Positions 8,611 to 17,308 of a DNA stretch of 64,000 nucleotides are shown piece by piece. The position numbers were made by a program, and so were the translations under genes. The stretch is from Clostridium tunisiense TJ (GTDB taxonomy: Bacteria; Bacillota; Clostridia; Clostridiales; Clostridiaceae): contig NZ_AMQH01000004.1 of assembly GCF_000300195.1 (NCBI RefSeq), forward strand, positions 62,001 through 126,000. The letters run 5' to 3'. The notes below the pieces were generated by a model. It saw only the letters and a program-made list of their open reading frames with translations. It searched no databases and was not told where the DNA came from. The stretch's first letter is position 1. Each line of letters starts with the position of its first letter.

Positions 8611-9195
8611 GTGAGAGAAGCGGCATATGAAAATTATTTTTGGCAAAATGAAAAGGTAAGACTAAGACCTTGGAGAGAAGAAGATTGGGAATGGATCTAT
8701 AATACTGGATTTGATACATCTTTAGGTAGGTTAGCAGGATATAAGGTTAATTTACCTCCAACAGTTGTAGAGGCAAAAGAGTATAGTAAGGAAGTTGAAA
8801 ATTGCAAAACAAAAGATGGCAGAACAGTCTATGCTATGGAAACCTTAGATGGTGTACATGTAGGAAGAATAATTTTTTCCTTAGATGAGGAAAGACACGG
8901 CACCTTTGGAATTGGACTTAGGATTGCTAAAGAATATCAAGGCAAAGGCTATGGGACAAGTGCAATGAAGATACTTTTGCAATATGGGTTCATGGAAAGA
9001 AGACTAAATAAATGTTCAGCTACTGTTTTAGAAAGCAACGAGGGTAGTATTAAATTGCATAAAAAGCTAGGGTATGACCAAGAGGGTTTACTTAAGGAAA
9101 GTATTTATATGAATGGAAGCTATCATAATGAGATATGTTTTGGCTTAACAAAGAAAATGTATTTAAAGAGTATAAGTAATATATGTAAAAAATAG
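8611..9195 (+). CDS. GNAT family acetyltransferase, RimJ/RimL type
   Basis: A 194-residue protein starting at GTG 8611, with AAGGGGGAA just upstream. The N-terminus NEKVRLRPWREEDWEWIYN is the RimJ/RimL hallmark, motif A is IAKEYQGKGYGTSAMKILLQ, and it closes with SIKLHKKLGYDQEGLLKESIY. Members acetylate ribosomal protein N-termini, amino acids or drugs; nothing here separates these options. Confidence 0.86.
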   Translation: MREAAYENYFWQNEKVRLRPWREEDWEWIYNTGFDTSLGRLAGYKVNLPPTVVEAKEYSKEVENCKTKDGRTVYAMETLDGVHVGRIIFSLDEERHGTFGIGLRIAKEYQGKGYGTSAMKILLQYGFMERRLNKCSATVLESNEGSIKLHKKLGYDQEGLLKESIYMNGSYHNEICFGLTKKMYLKSISNICKK

Positions 9196-9317
9196 GACCT
9201 CAAAGATAAATATGAATGATTTAATAGTAAATGAGATAGGACATGGGAATTTTTAAAAATTATTAGGGACCATTAAATAGATTATTATATAATAAGCAAA
9301 ATCATGTGGAGGCAACT

Positions 9318-9776
9318 ATGGTTATTGAATTGAATAATAAAAATAAAATAATCTTTGGAGAAAAGATTGATGGTATAAATTATATTCTGAGAGAAGGAGT
9401 ATATGGGGTAGCATTTAATGATATTGGGCAGGTAGCAGTACTTAAAAATGAATATGGTCATTTTTTGCCTGGGGGGGGACTAGAAGATGGAGAAAAACTA
9501 GAAGAATGCCTAGTAAGAGAGTTCAATGAAGAATTAGGATGTAGTATATTTATTGATAAATTTATTGGAGAAGCATCCAAATATTATTTTTCTGAAGCAT
9601 TCAATCAATATAGACATCCAATTGGATTTTTCTTCAAAGTAATTGTTAAGAATGATGATTTAGAATCAATGGAAAAAGATCAAATCTTAATTTGGATGTA
9701 CCCTCATGAGTGTATAGAACTTTTACATGAACACCAAGGTTGGGCGGTATCAGAAGCAAAAAAACAACCAAGTTAA
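9318..9776 (+). CDS. Nudix hydrolase
   Basis: A 152-residue pyrophosphohydrolase with a complete Nudix box, GGLEDGEKLEECLVREFNEE followed by LG (pattern Gx5Ex7REUxEExGU), at about residues 54-76. ATG 9318 is chosen because GGAGG ends 5 nt before it; the in-frame GTG at 9306 overlaps that SD. Substrates are nucleoside diphosphates linked to another group, and the exact one cannot be inferred. It could clean up modified nucleotides or coenzymes. Confidence 0.88.
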   Translation: MVIELNNKNKIIFGEKIDGINYILREGVYGVAFNDIGQVAVLKNEYGHFLPGGGLEDGEKLEECLVREFNEELGCSIFIDKFIGEASKYYFSEAFNQYRHPIGFFFKVIVKNDDLESMEKDQILIWMYPHECIELLHEHQGWAVSEAKKQPS

Positions 9777-9813
9777 TATTTGATTTTGAATGGGAAAGGA
9801 CTGAGAATTAGAA

Positions 9814-10722
9814 ATGAAGGGTATAGGTCAGGAAATTGATTTAAGGGATAATATAAAGTTAGTGTATAAGGATCCAGAGGTGTTTTCTAAATATTATATT
9901 ATTTATCATGGTCAGAAGTATGCAAATTATTATTTTAGAAAGTCATCATCCTTATTATTAGAGAAAGCAAAACTTATAGATGCGGGTTATTTAATTTTAA
10001 AAGATGAGCAGGTTGTTGGTGGGGTTCTCTTAAAGCCTAATTTTATGGCGGATCTATTTATTGTTCCACCATATAAGGACTATGAATTTATAGGAGACAA
10101 GGTAATAAAATACCTAAAGAAAATATCAGATAAAAATAAGAATATACTAATTCAAGAAGTGTTAGAGGAGTATTTGCACTTTTATGAAAGTAAAGGGTGT
10201 ACAATTTTTGAAGATGGTTTTTGGATGACTAGACCTACAGAATCTATGGAAGCCATTGTTCCTGAAAACTATGAGATAAAAGCTGTTAGTGAAGAGCATA
10301 AGGAAGGAATTGCAGAGTTATTAATAGCAGCATACTCAGCAAATCCCGCTTTTAAATCAGTGGATAGTAAGGAATGCTATATGGAACATGTAGATAGTGC
10401 CATTAAATATAGTAAGAACAATGCTGCACTTTACAATAGTTCAAGAGTAGTGATTTGCAGGGACACAAATAAGGTTGTAGGATCATGTTTGCATATGGAA
10501 TTTGAAGAACTTCCATTAATTATGAGCTTTGCTGTTAGTCCAGAACATCAAGGAAAGGGAATTGGAAGTTATTTAATTAAGAATTCAATTAGCTGTACAA
10601 ACACAATTTACCCAGCAACTAGACTATTTGTTTATAGCAACAATCCAGCAATGAAAATTTATGAACACATGGGGTTTATTAAAAACAAAACAATCAACGA
10701 TATGTATTTAGTTAATGACTAA
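9814..10722 (+). CDS. Tandem-GNAT acetyltransferase (paralogue of the gene at 15969)
   Basis: A 302-residue protein with a diverged N-terminal half (LFIVPPYKDYEFIGDKVI, YESKGCTIFEDGFWMTRPTE) and a C-terminal GNAT with motif A in FAVSPEHQGKGIGSYLIKNS and closing MKIYEHMGFIKNK. The same two-part layout and the M-x-RPTE linker recur in the protein at 15969, so the two are paralogues. It is followed after 33 nt by a tandem NTF2-like gene, a pairing also seen at 13096/13580. The SD is weak (AAAGGA, 14 nt upstream). Confidence 0.82.
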   Translation: MKGIGQEIDLRDNIKLVYKDPEVFSKYYIIYHGQKYANYYFRKSSSLLLEKAKLIDAGYLILKDEQVVGGVLLKPNFMADLFIVPPYKDYEFIGDKVIKYLKKISDKNKNILIQEVLEEYLHFYESKGCTIFEDGFWMTRPTESMEAIVPENYEIKAVSEEHKEGIAELLIAAYSANPAFKSVDSKECYMEHVDSAIKYSKNNAALYNSSRVVICRDTNKVVGSCLHMEFEELPLIMSFAVSPEHQGKGIGSYLIKNSISCTNTIYPATRLFVYSNNPAMKIYEHMGFIKNKTINDMYLVND

Positions 10723-10755
10723 AGTGCAAAAATAAATTATTTGGGGGAATTAATC

Positions 10756-11934
10756 ATGGAAAGATATAAGAATATAAATTCAATTGAAGAAGTAAAGAAA
10801 GTCCTCGGAGATTTTCAAGAGCTATACAAATACAAAGATATTAAAAAGGTTGATAATTATGTAGACGAAGAATTTTCTTCAAGGGAGGGTCTTGCAGTAC
10901 TTGGTAGCAGCATGGGGCAGTGGTGTTTTAATACTGAGGATATAAAAACGCTTATAAAATCTCATTTGGCTAATGAAAATAACTACTGGAAGGATGTAAA
11001 TTTCAAATTTCAAGAGGCTAAGATTTTTGCAGATGAAAATGTAGCCTGGGTTGTTTCTATTGGGGTTATTAGAAACACAATAACTGAGGATGAATATATT
11101 GAAAATACTATTAAGAAAGTAAAAGAACTATTAGACAGGGAAGATAGAAGCAAGGTAGATGCCCTTAAAGCGGCAAGCCAAATGGCTAATACATTAAGAC
11201 AGATAGAAAAAGGTGAAAATTATATATGGCCTGTTAGGTTTACTTGTGTGCTTATAAAGGAAAATCAAACTTGGAAATTCCATCAGATGCAGTTTTCCTT
11301 TGATTCTGAGACCTGGCCAGATAGATTAGATGATGAAACTTATATTAAAAGTATATTTGAAATGCCTGAAGTAAATTCAAAGGCTAAGTATGAAGAAGTA
11401 AGAAATACCCTTCAAATACTTCAAGATGGATATATAAAAAGAGATGTAAATTATGTTGATGAATATATGAAGGAAGTTTTCTTGCTCAATGAAGACTTAA
11501 TAGTAATAGGTACAGATGCAGATGAGCTTTGCCTTGGGGTTGATGCTGCTAGAGGAATTGTTGAATCTGATTGGAAGTATTGGGGAGACTTTAAGTTTAA
11601 TGTAGACAATGCGTTAATTTCAGTTAATGGGGATGTTGCTTATTTTACTACAAAAGCATTTTTAGAAAGAAATATAACGGATAAAACAATGCTTGGCTGG
11701 ATCAGTTCCTCAAATAAATATACATTTAGCTCTAAGGAGATACCTAAACATAAATTGTTGGAAGCTCTTAATGATACTATCGGGTATATGTACGAAATAG
11801 AGAAAGGTGAGACCTTTATTATACCAATGAGGTTTTCAGGAGTATTAGTGAGAAAAGATGGTAAATGGCTTGTTCAACATCTTCAGTACTCGGACTACAA
11901 TGAGGGCATGCCTGAAGTAAGAAAGTTTGAATAA
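10756..11934 (+). CDS. Tandem NTF2-like (SnoaL-like) fold protein
   Basis: A 392-residue protein with two repeats of a cone-shaped NTF2/SnoaL-like domain. The start of each repeat is alignable by eye: YVDEEFSSREGLAVLGSS near residue 38 and YVDEYMKEVFLLNEDLIVIG near residue 230, each followed by a W-rich strand region (WKYWGDFKF in the second). Each repeat ends in a GExxxxPxRFxxVLxxxxxxW strand. Such domains bind or transform small hydrophobic ligands or act as non-enzymatic binders. ATG 10756 follows GGGGGAA. It is homologous to the protein at 13580. Function unknown. Confidence 0.78.
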   Translation: MERYKNINSIEEVKKVLGDFQELYKYKDIKKVDNYVDEEFSSREGLAVLGSSMGQWCFNTEDIKTLIKSHLANENNYWKDVNFKFQEAKIFADENVAWVVSIGVIRNTITEDEYIENTIKKVKELLDREDRSKVDALKAASQMANTLRQIEKGENYIWPVRFTCVLIKENQTWKFHQMQFSFDSETWPDRLDDETYIKSIFEMPEVNSKAKYEEVRNTLQILQDGYIKRDVNYVDEYMKEVFLLNEDLIVIGTDADELCLGVDAARGIVESDWKYWGDFKFNVDNALISVNGDVAYFTTKAFLERNITDKTMLGWISSSNKYTFSSKEIPKHKLLEALNDTIGYMYEIEKGETFIIPMRFSGVLVRKDGKWLVQHLQYSDYNEGMPEVRKFE

Positions 11935-12087
11935 TGGTGTCATACCCCATTGTAAATGTTAAGTCTTTTGTAATTTATGGTGAACTAGAGGGTTTTAAAT
12001 ATATTATAAAGTGAAAGTAATGAAAGAGATTTTTATTAATAAAGATGATATTAGGAGTAGAATCTATCGTTGGGGAGAGCTGATTAT

Positions 12088-12975
12088 ATGGATATAAAAT
12101 TTAAAAATTATAGTAAAGATGATTATTTTAAGGTTTGTGAGTTTCTTATAAAAATATCAAAGCAGAGTGAACAGCACATTAATTGGAATTGGGCTAGATG
12201 GGGATGGATGATTCATCATGCTGAATTTGACAATAGTATATCAGATAAAATAGGAATGTGGTTTGATGAGAATGAATTAATTGGAATAGCTACTTATGAT
12301 CATGTTTTAGGTGAATCAATTTTCCTTGTAGATGAAAGGTATAAATTTCTAGAAGAATCTATGCTGAAATATTGTATTGAGAATTACATGGATGAAAATG
12401 GCCTTGGAATAGCAATTAATGATGCAGATAAAGAATCAATTGAATTATTAAAAAGAAATAGTTTTGTAGTAAATGAAAATGCAGAGAATGTATTACAAAT
12501 AAATCTAGAAACAGCTGATATTGAATATGTTATTCCTGAAAATATAAAGATTAGTAATGTTAAGAACTTAGATGATGTTTTTAATTATAATAAAGTACTA
12601 TGGTATGGTTTTGATCATGAAGGTGATATACCTGAAGATGAGGAAAACATAGCAAAGTTTAGAAGGATGCTTTCAGCACCTCAAAATAACTTTCATTTAA
12701 ATGTGGTTGCTAAGGACGGAGATAATTGGGTTGCCTTCTGTGCTTGCTGGTATGATAAAAATACGGATTATGCATATGTAGAACCAGTATGTACAGTACA
12801 TGAATATAGAAGAAAAGGAATCGGACAAGCGGTTGTATTAGAAAGTTTAAAAAGATGTAAAGAATTAGGGGCTAAAAAAGCTTATGTAATATCAAGGGAT
12901 GAGTTTTATAAAAACTTAGGATTTGAGCAACACTCACATTACACTTTTTATTGGTATAAAGAATGTAAGAATTAG
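12088..12975 (+). CDS. GNAT family acetyltransferase with N-terminal GNAT-like half
   Basis: A 295-residue protein. The C-terminal half carries motif A in PVCTVHEYRRKGIGQAVVLE and closes EFYKNLGFEQHSHYTFYW. The N-terminal half (SKDDYFKVCEFLIKISKQS, MIHHAEFDN) is of the kind found in tandem GNATs of Clostridium and Bacillus. ATG 12088 is preferred because GGGGAGAG lies about 8 nt upstream; the TTG at 12070 overlaps that SD. Substrate not known. Confidence 0.82.
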   Translation: MDIKFKNYSKDDYFKVCEFLIKISKQSEQHINWNWARWGWMIHHAEFDNSISDKIGMWFDENELIGIATYDHVLGESIFLVDERYKFLEESMLKYCIENYMDENGLGIAINDADKESIELLKRNSFVVNENAENVLQINLETADIEYVIPENIKISNVKNLDDVFNYNKVLWYGFDHEGDIPEDEENIAKFRRMLSAPQNNFHLNVVAKDGDNWVAFCACWYDKNTDYAYVEPVCTVHEYRRKGIGQAVVLESLKRCKELGAKKAYVISRDEFYKNLGFEQHSHYTFYWYKECKN

Positions 12976-13095
12976 AGCATTAACAAAGGTAATTGAGAAA
13001 AAATGTAGCTTAGCAATATGTTTTTTATCAAGGTGAATTGTATGAAAAATATATTATAAAAAGATTATTAAGGTTCTAAAAGGGGATGGGAGAAA

Positions 13096-13560
13096 ATGAG
13101 TGAAGTTATAGTTCATGAAATGAAATATTGTGGTGGAAAAGTAAAATCTGATGTTACCTTAGTTAATTATTGTGATGCTTACTATGAGGATTATCGCAAA
13201 ATTTGTTGTGATTGTTTTCGTAGTCTAAGTTTAGCTACAAATTTAGATCCTGATGAATTTTACACAAGAGAAGACATGATAAAAAAGAAGGATACAGTTT
13301 ATCTGATGTTCCTTAAGGAAGAAATGATAGGGTCCGTTGAAATACATGATAATGTAATAGATCATCTCTTTGTAAATGAAAAATATCAAAATAGAGGATA
13401 TGGAAAGAAGCTTTTACTCTTTGCAATTAACTATTTACAACAGCTTGGAGTTAAAGACATTATCTTGTACGTAGCAGATATAAATAAGGAAGCTGTTAAG
13501 CTTTATTTGAATAATGGATTTAAAATTACAAAAACAACAAAAGAACATTGGGGAAATTAA
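13096..13560 (+). CDS. GNAT family N-acetyltransferase
   Basis: A 154-residue single-domain GNAT with motif A LFVNEKYQNRGYGKKLLLFA and a closing AVKLYLNNGFKITKTTKEHW. The N-terminus is unusually cysteine-rich (YRKICCDCFRSLS), which is odd for the family and could be a redox or metal feature. It is followed after 19 nt by a tandem NTF2-like gene whose upstream in-frame extension overlaps this gene, so the two are translationally close. Confidence 0.83.
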   Translation: MSEVIVHEMKYCGGKVKSDVTLVNYCDAYYEDYRKICCDCFRSLSLATNLDPDEFYTREDMIKKKDTVYLMFLKEEMIGSVEIHDNVIDHLFVNEKYQNRGYGKKLLLFAINYLQQLGVKDIILYVADINKEAVKLYLNNGFKITKTTKEHWGN

Positions 13561-13579
13561 TAAAAAAGGGGATTTAATT

Positions 13580-14809
13580 ATGAGAAAGATTGAAATTAAT
13601 TTATTAGATAAAGATACGAATGGGGCTTTAGAAAAAGTAAAAAAGTGTGATAATGATGCACATATAGAAATAAGACAAGTCCTTGAAAAGTTTCAGCAGG
13701 GATATACTGAGAGAAATTTAGAAAAGGTGGAAACCTTTGTAGAAGAACTTTTTATTAAGGGAGAAGATACTTGTGTTTTAGGCACTGCAACTGGGGAACT
13801 ATTTTTAGGTAGTGAAGAAGTTAAGGAGTTGATTAAAGGTGATTGGGAATATTGGGGAAATGTGAACATTAATTGGGAAGATGCCCATATTTCTATGAAA
13901 AATCAAGCTGCTTGGTTTTCAACCACTGGTAATGTAAGCTACTCCTTTGAGCATACTCCAGAAAGATACGATGGCTATGTTGATTTTATTAAAAATATTG
14001 CTGAAGATAGTAAGATATCACCAAAGCAAAGGGTGGCTTTTATTAACCAAGTTTTAACCTTAACCTACCATCAACGTGAAGGAAAGAAGAGAGAGTATCT
14101 ATGGCCAATGGGATTAAGTGGAGTACTTTTAGAAGATGGGGGTGAGTGGAAAATCTCTCATCTACAGTTTTCACTTGCAAAATCTAATTTCCCTGATGAA
14201 CGATTTGAAAGTTCAGAGGAGTTTATAGAGAATTATAATAATCAAAATAACAAGGTTAAGGAATACAAAAATAATCAGATTACAGAAGAGTTAAAAGTTC
14301 TTTTAAGAACCTTAGAATCAGAATTAATTGGGCAAAGTGAAGTTTCAGAGGAAATAGTTAAAAAATGTTTTACAAAATATAATGTACCTTCAATTATAGG
14401 CACTGAAAACAACCTACACTTTGGAGTTAATAGTATAAGTGAATTTTTCTCTCAGCAAGGTGACTTAACTCTTTCACTAGACTTAGACCATGCAATTGCT
14501 CAAAACAATAAGGAACTTATTTGGGTTGAAGCTACTGGATTGTTAAAGAAAGATATAAGTGAAGATAATCTGGCAGAACTTACTTTAAAGGATCTAGGTA
14601 ATTTATTTAGCAATGATGTTGAATCTAAGGAAAAAATATTTGCTGCACACAAAGCTGTAGCCTGCTCTTTAAGGGAAGGGGCTTCAGGTGAAGCTTACAC
14701 TTATCCAGTAAGACTTACAGCAGTGGTATCAAGGGAAGATGAAAAGTTAGTATTTGAAAATATACATTTTTCATTCCCATCTTATTGGATATTTGAAGGG
14801 AAACTATAA
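13580..14809 (+). CDS. Tandem NTF2-like (SnoaL-like) fold protein, second paralogue
   Basis: A 409-residue protein with two NTF2-like repeats homologous to the gene at 10756. The first repeat has FVEELFIKGEDTCVLGTATG then WEYWGNVNINW and GKKREYLWPMGLSGVLLE. The second (from about residue 245) is shorter and more diverged, with GTENNLHFGV and GEAYTYPVRLTAVV. ATG 13580 follows AAAGGGGA; earlier in-frame starts lie inside the GNAT gene and are unlikely. The GNAT plus tandem-NTF2 arrangement thus occurs twice, suggesting a shared pathway or duplicated pair. Confidence 0.78.
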   Translation: MRKIEINLLDKDTNGALEKVKKCDNDAHIEIRQVLEKFQQGYTERNLEKVETFVEELFIKGEDTCVLGTATGELFLGSEEVKELIKGDWEYWGNVNINWEDAHISMKNQAAWFSTTGNVSYSFEHTPERYDGYVDFIKNIAEDSKISPKQRVAFINQVLTLTYHQREGKKREYLWPMGLSGVLLEDGGEWKISHLQFSLAKSNFPDERFESSEEFIENYNNQNNKVKEYKNNQITEELKVLLRTLESELIGQSEVSEEIVKKCFTKYNVPSIIGTENNLHFGVNSISEFFSQQGDLTLSLDLDHAIAQNNKELIWVEATGLLKKDISEDNLAELTLKDLGNLFSNDVESKEKIFAAHKAVACSLREGASGEAYTYPVRLTAVVSREDEKLVFENIHFSFPSYWIFEGKL

Positions 14810-14953
14810 TGTAGAGCCATCTTTAGATTCTAATGATTAGCTAGAGTTTCAAAAGATATAAACTAATGAGGAGTAGTGTAATATTATAAGTTTGGCAGTT
14901 TAATGAAAATTATGGTAAAATTAAGAAGATAATTTACTAAGCAATTAAGTAAT

Positions 14954-15043
14954 CAAGGCAGAATTCTAAATCCTAGTACTGTTTTTACTATAAGTTAGTG
15001 AAAGTAGAATACTAACAAAGGATTTAATTCTGCCTTGAGTTTT
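14954..15043 (+). terminator. Large stem-loop after the second NTF2-like gene
   Basis: CAAGGCAGAATT (14954-14965) pairs with AATTCTGCCTTG (15026-15037), and after a CT bulge AAATCCT pairs with AGGATTT, giving 19 bp closing an inner region that can also fold. TTTT follows. It is much larger than an ordinary terminator but well placed to end the GNAT/NTF2 transcript. Confidence 0.6.
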
Positions 15044-15093
15044 ATCCAAATGAATACTTTTAACTTGTATTCAATAAATTATAGAGGTGTAAA

Positions 15094-15165
15094 ATGGAAA
15101 TAGTTACAGAAAGATTATTTTTAAGGGAACATGTAAGGGGGAATGGTTATGTACCAATATTATAA
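15094..15165 (+). pseudogene. Truncated start of a RimJ/RimL-type acetyltransferase
   Basis: An ATG with an upstream AGAGGTG opens MEIVTERLFLREHVRGNG and stops at TAA after 23 codons. The TERLFLRE sequence is the conserved N-terminus of RimJ/RimL GNATs. The rest of that gene is missing, replaced by the GNAT at 15149 whose SD and start overlap it in another frame. This looks like a recombination junction between two acetyltransferase genes. Confidence 0.55.
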
Positions 15166-15607
15166 AGGCATGATTATTAGAGAAGGGGCCAATGGATTAA
15201 AAGGCGACACTATAAAGAAAATGTATGTGGAAGCTGGCTGGGCAAGCAATAGTCAACCTCAATGGCAAGATGAAAAGTATGAAATTTGCTTTAAAAACTC
15301 AATGTGGGTTTTCACTGTATGGCATAAGGAAGATATCATAGGCATGGTAAGGGTGGTATCAGATGGAGTTATGACTGCTACAATACAAGACTTAGTTGTT
15401 AAGAAGGAATACAGTAGAAAAGGCCTAGGAAAAAAACTTGTGGAGTTATGTCTACAAAAATTGCCTCATGGAAATTGGTGGGCACATACAACTCCTGATA
15501 ATTACGATTTTTATAAAAACTGTGGCTTTGAGATTCCACAGATAGCTACAGGAGCAACAATGACCTATATGGGGTTTGCTAAGGCTAAGCTAGATGGCCA
15601 TAGGTAG
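15149..15607 (+). CDS. GNAT family N-acetyltransferase
   Basis: A 152-residue single-domain GNAT. Motif A is VVKKEYSRKGLGKKLVELCL and the end FYKNCGFEIPQIATGATMTY fits the family of small clostridial GNATs. ATG 15149 gives the proper 7-nt distance to AAGGGGG; ATG 15143 would touch the SD. The start overlaps the relic RimJ reading frame. Confidence 0.84.
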   Translation: MYQYYKGMIIREGANGLKGDTIKKMYVEAGWASNSQPQWQDEKYEICFKNSMWVFTVWHKEDIIGMVRVVSDGVMTATIQDLVVKKEYSRKGLGKKLVELCLQKLPHGNWWAHTTPDNYDFYKNCGFEIPQIATGATMTYMGFAKAKLDGHR

Positions 15608-15727
15608 GCGTAAAATCTTAAGTTTGAGAAAAATGGAGCAGTCACTAAAGAAGTATATAGAAGTATAGATGGTTAAAAAGAGAAATTGTAAAACATTAAA
15701 TTATAATTTAGGCATTATATGCAATTA

Positions 15728-15901
15728 GGCATCTGAAAATAAATAACAAGTCAAAGATGTAAAGGATATTTTGAGTTCACAAGCAAGCTTGTGCGATAAG
15801 GAAACAGGTTCTGCAGATAGTAGAGCTATCTAAGGGTTCTGTTGACGCAGTATAACACAAAATAGCCGAGCATACTGACTTATTTATTTTTTGAAGATGC
15901 C
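15728..15901 (+). repeat. Palindromic mobile-type element (MITE-like or structured RNA), copy 1 of 2
   Basis: A 174-bp element with inverted ends GGCATCT and AGATGCC, inside which AAATAAATAA-AAGTCA pairs with TGACTTATTTATTTTTT and TATTTTGAGTT with AACACAAAATA. A conserved core contains the hairpin AGATAG/CTATCT and GGGTTCTGTTGACGCAG. Copy 2 lies at 26802-26959 in the same orientation. Copy 1 has an extra CACAAG/CTTGTG hairpin. No reading frame. It is flanked by TTA on both sides, a possible 3-bp target duplication. Confidence 0.75.
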
Positions 15902-15968
15902 TTATACTGAACGGCAATGAAAAGTTAGCATAAGCAGGTAGACTTAATGGATTAGAGGGAGACAAACC

Positions 15969-16880
15969 ATGGAGAGAGTTTGGTCAAAGGATTTAAAAGA
16001 ATATGATTTAAAGGATGGGTATAGTATTGAGAAGGCTCAGTGGGAGGAGTTCTCAGTATACTTTGCTGTATATGAAGTATTTGAAACTAACATTTGGTTT
16101 AGGCAGAGCTTTGATACTTATTGTTCAGTTTTAAAAGATTGTGATATATGTTTTTGGATTAAGAAAGATAATTTCAGAATTGGTGGTGTATTACTAGATT
16201 TAAATTATATGAACTGTTTATTTCTTCAACCACCGCATAATGAATATGATCTTATAATAGGCAAGTTAAAAAATTTATTATTAACTTACTCAGATAGTAA
16301 CAAACCAATTTATGTTGGCACAGTTAAACCAGATAAAGTTAAATACTATCAAAGAGCAGGTTTTAAGAGTGGAGAGTCTAGAAGATGCATGATTAGACCT
16401 ACGGAGGAATTTCATATAACTTGGGATTGTGATTATGAAATTGTTTCAGTAACAGAGGATAAGAAAGGTGACATAGCAAAGCTATTTACTGAAGCATTTA
16501 GTAATGAAAGTAAAGATGGAACAAGTTTTGAAAAAGAGAGTGAATCAGCTGAGTTTTATTTTGCTAAAAACCCGAAAAATACTTTAGTAAATAAAGCGTC
16601 TACTCTAATTTATGAAAAGAAAACTAATGAACTAGTAGGTGCATGCCTAATTTCTATTTGGGAAGAATGGCCTAATGTTTATGATATAGCTGTAAAGCCA
16701 TCCTTTCAAAAAAGAGGACTAGCTAAAAATATGCTAAAAAGGGCATTAACAGTATTAAGAGAAGGCTACCCTACACTAAGACTATTTGTAACATTAGGTA
16801 ATGAGGCAGAAATGCTTTATCATCAAATGGGATTTTTAGCTGGTACGGAAACAACAGAAATGATTTTGCCTGCAAGATAA
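15969..16880 (+). CDS. Tandem-GNAT acetyltransferase (paralogue of the gene at 9814)
   Basis: A 303-residue protein sharing the layout of the 9814 gene: N-half with NCLFLQPPHNEYDLIIGKLK and the linker RCMIRPTEEF, then a C-terminal GNAT with IAVKPSFQKRGLAKNMLKRA (the usual G-x-G is GLA here) and closing AEMLYHQMGFLAGT. It starts at ATG 15969 after AGAGGGAG. It sits just downstream of the palindromic element, with no NTF2-like partner next to it. Confidence 0.82.
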   Translation: MERVWSKDLKEYDLKDGYSIEKAQWEEFSVYFAVYEVFETNIWFRQSFDTYCSVLKDCDICFWIKKDNFRIGGVLLDLNYMNCLFLQPPHNEYDLIIGKLKNLLLTYSDSNKPIYVGTVKPDKVKYYQRAGFKSGESRRCMIRPTEEFHITWDCDYEIVSVTEDKKGDIAKLFTEAFSNESKDGTSFEKESESAEFYFAKNPKNTLVNKASTLIYEKKTNELVGACLISIWEEWPNVYDIAVKPSFQKRGLAKNMLKRALTVLREGYPTLRLFVTLGNEAEMLYHQMGFLAGTETTEMILPAR

Positions 16881-17009
16881 AGCCATAAATAATCAATAAA
16901 GAAATAAGAAATTGGGTTGGTTTTGTATTATAAGTAAGGGTGAATTAAGTCGTAGTGGTAATTTGGAACGAACTAAATGTGATTCTAATAATCAAGAGGG
17001 GGAAATATT

Positions 17010-17171
17010 TTGGGTGCATTTATACTTGTATTAATTTTTGCTGGAGTATTATTGTACATTAATATAGTTTCTACAATGAAAAAAATTAGGAAAGAACAGG
17101 GGACAGAACGTAATACTTTATTTGGGTGTATTTTAGTGGCATTGATTTTATTCTTACTTTGCTTGCTATGA
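17010..17171 (+). CDS. Small two-helix membrane protein (53 aa)
   Basis: A TTG-start frame preceded by AAGAGGGGGAAA encodes GAFILVLIFAGVLLYINIV, a basic loop (MKKIRKEQGTERN) and a second hydrophobic helix (LFGCILVALILFLLCLL). The pattern of two membrane helices joined by a charged turn, with a good SD, supports a real small protein. No family recognised; it could be a toxin-like or membrane-stress peptide. Confidence 0.55.
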   Translation: MGAFILVLIFAGVLLYINIVSTMKKIRKEQGTERNTLFGCILVALILFLLCLL

Positions 17172-17204
17172 GGTTGATTTTCATGATATAAGGAGTCCAA
17201 TATA

Positions 17205-17300
17205 ATGTTGAGTATGCTCGTTATAAAGTATGGCACACTTTTATTATATACCGAATTACCAGCAAAGGTATTAATATGTTATATACAGAAAATAGTATAA
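17205..17300 (+). CDS. Possible 31-aa ORF of unknown nature
   Basis: AAGGAG lies about 9 nt before an ATG opening a 31-codon frame (MLSMLVIKYGTLLLYTELPA...). Only the SD and frame support it. It may be a relic or chance. Confidence 0.2.
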   Translation: MLSMLVIKYGTLLLYTELPAKVLICYIQKIV

Positions 17301-17308
17301 AAGGAAAA

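Noticed and set aside
15728..15901. Identity of the palindromic element as a HEARO/OMEGA-type RNA
   Set aside because: The core resembles a structured RNA, but no nearby TnpB/IsrB-like gene or ATGA insertion site was found; left as MITE-like.
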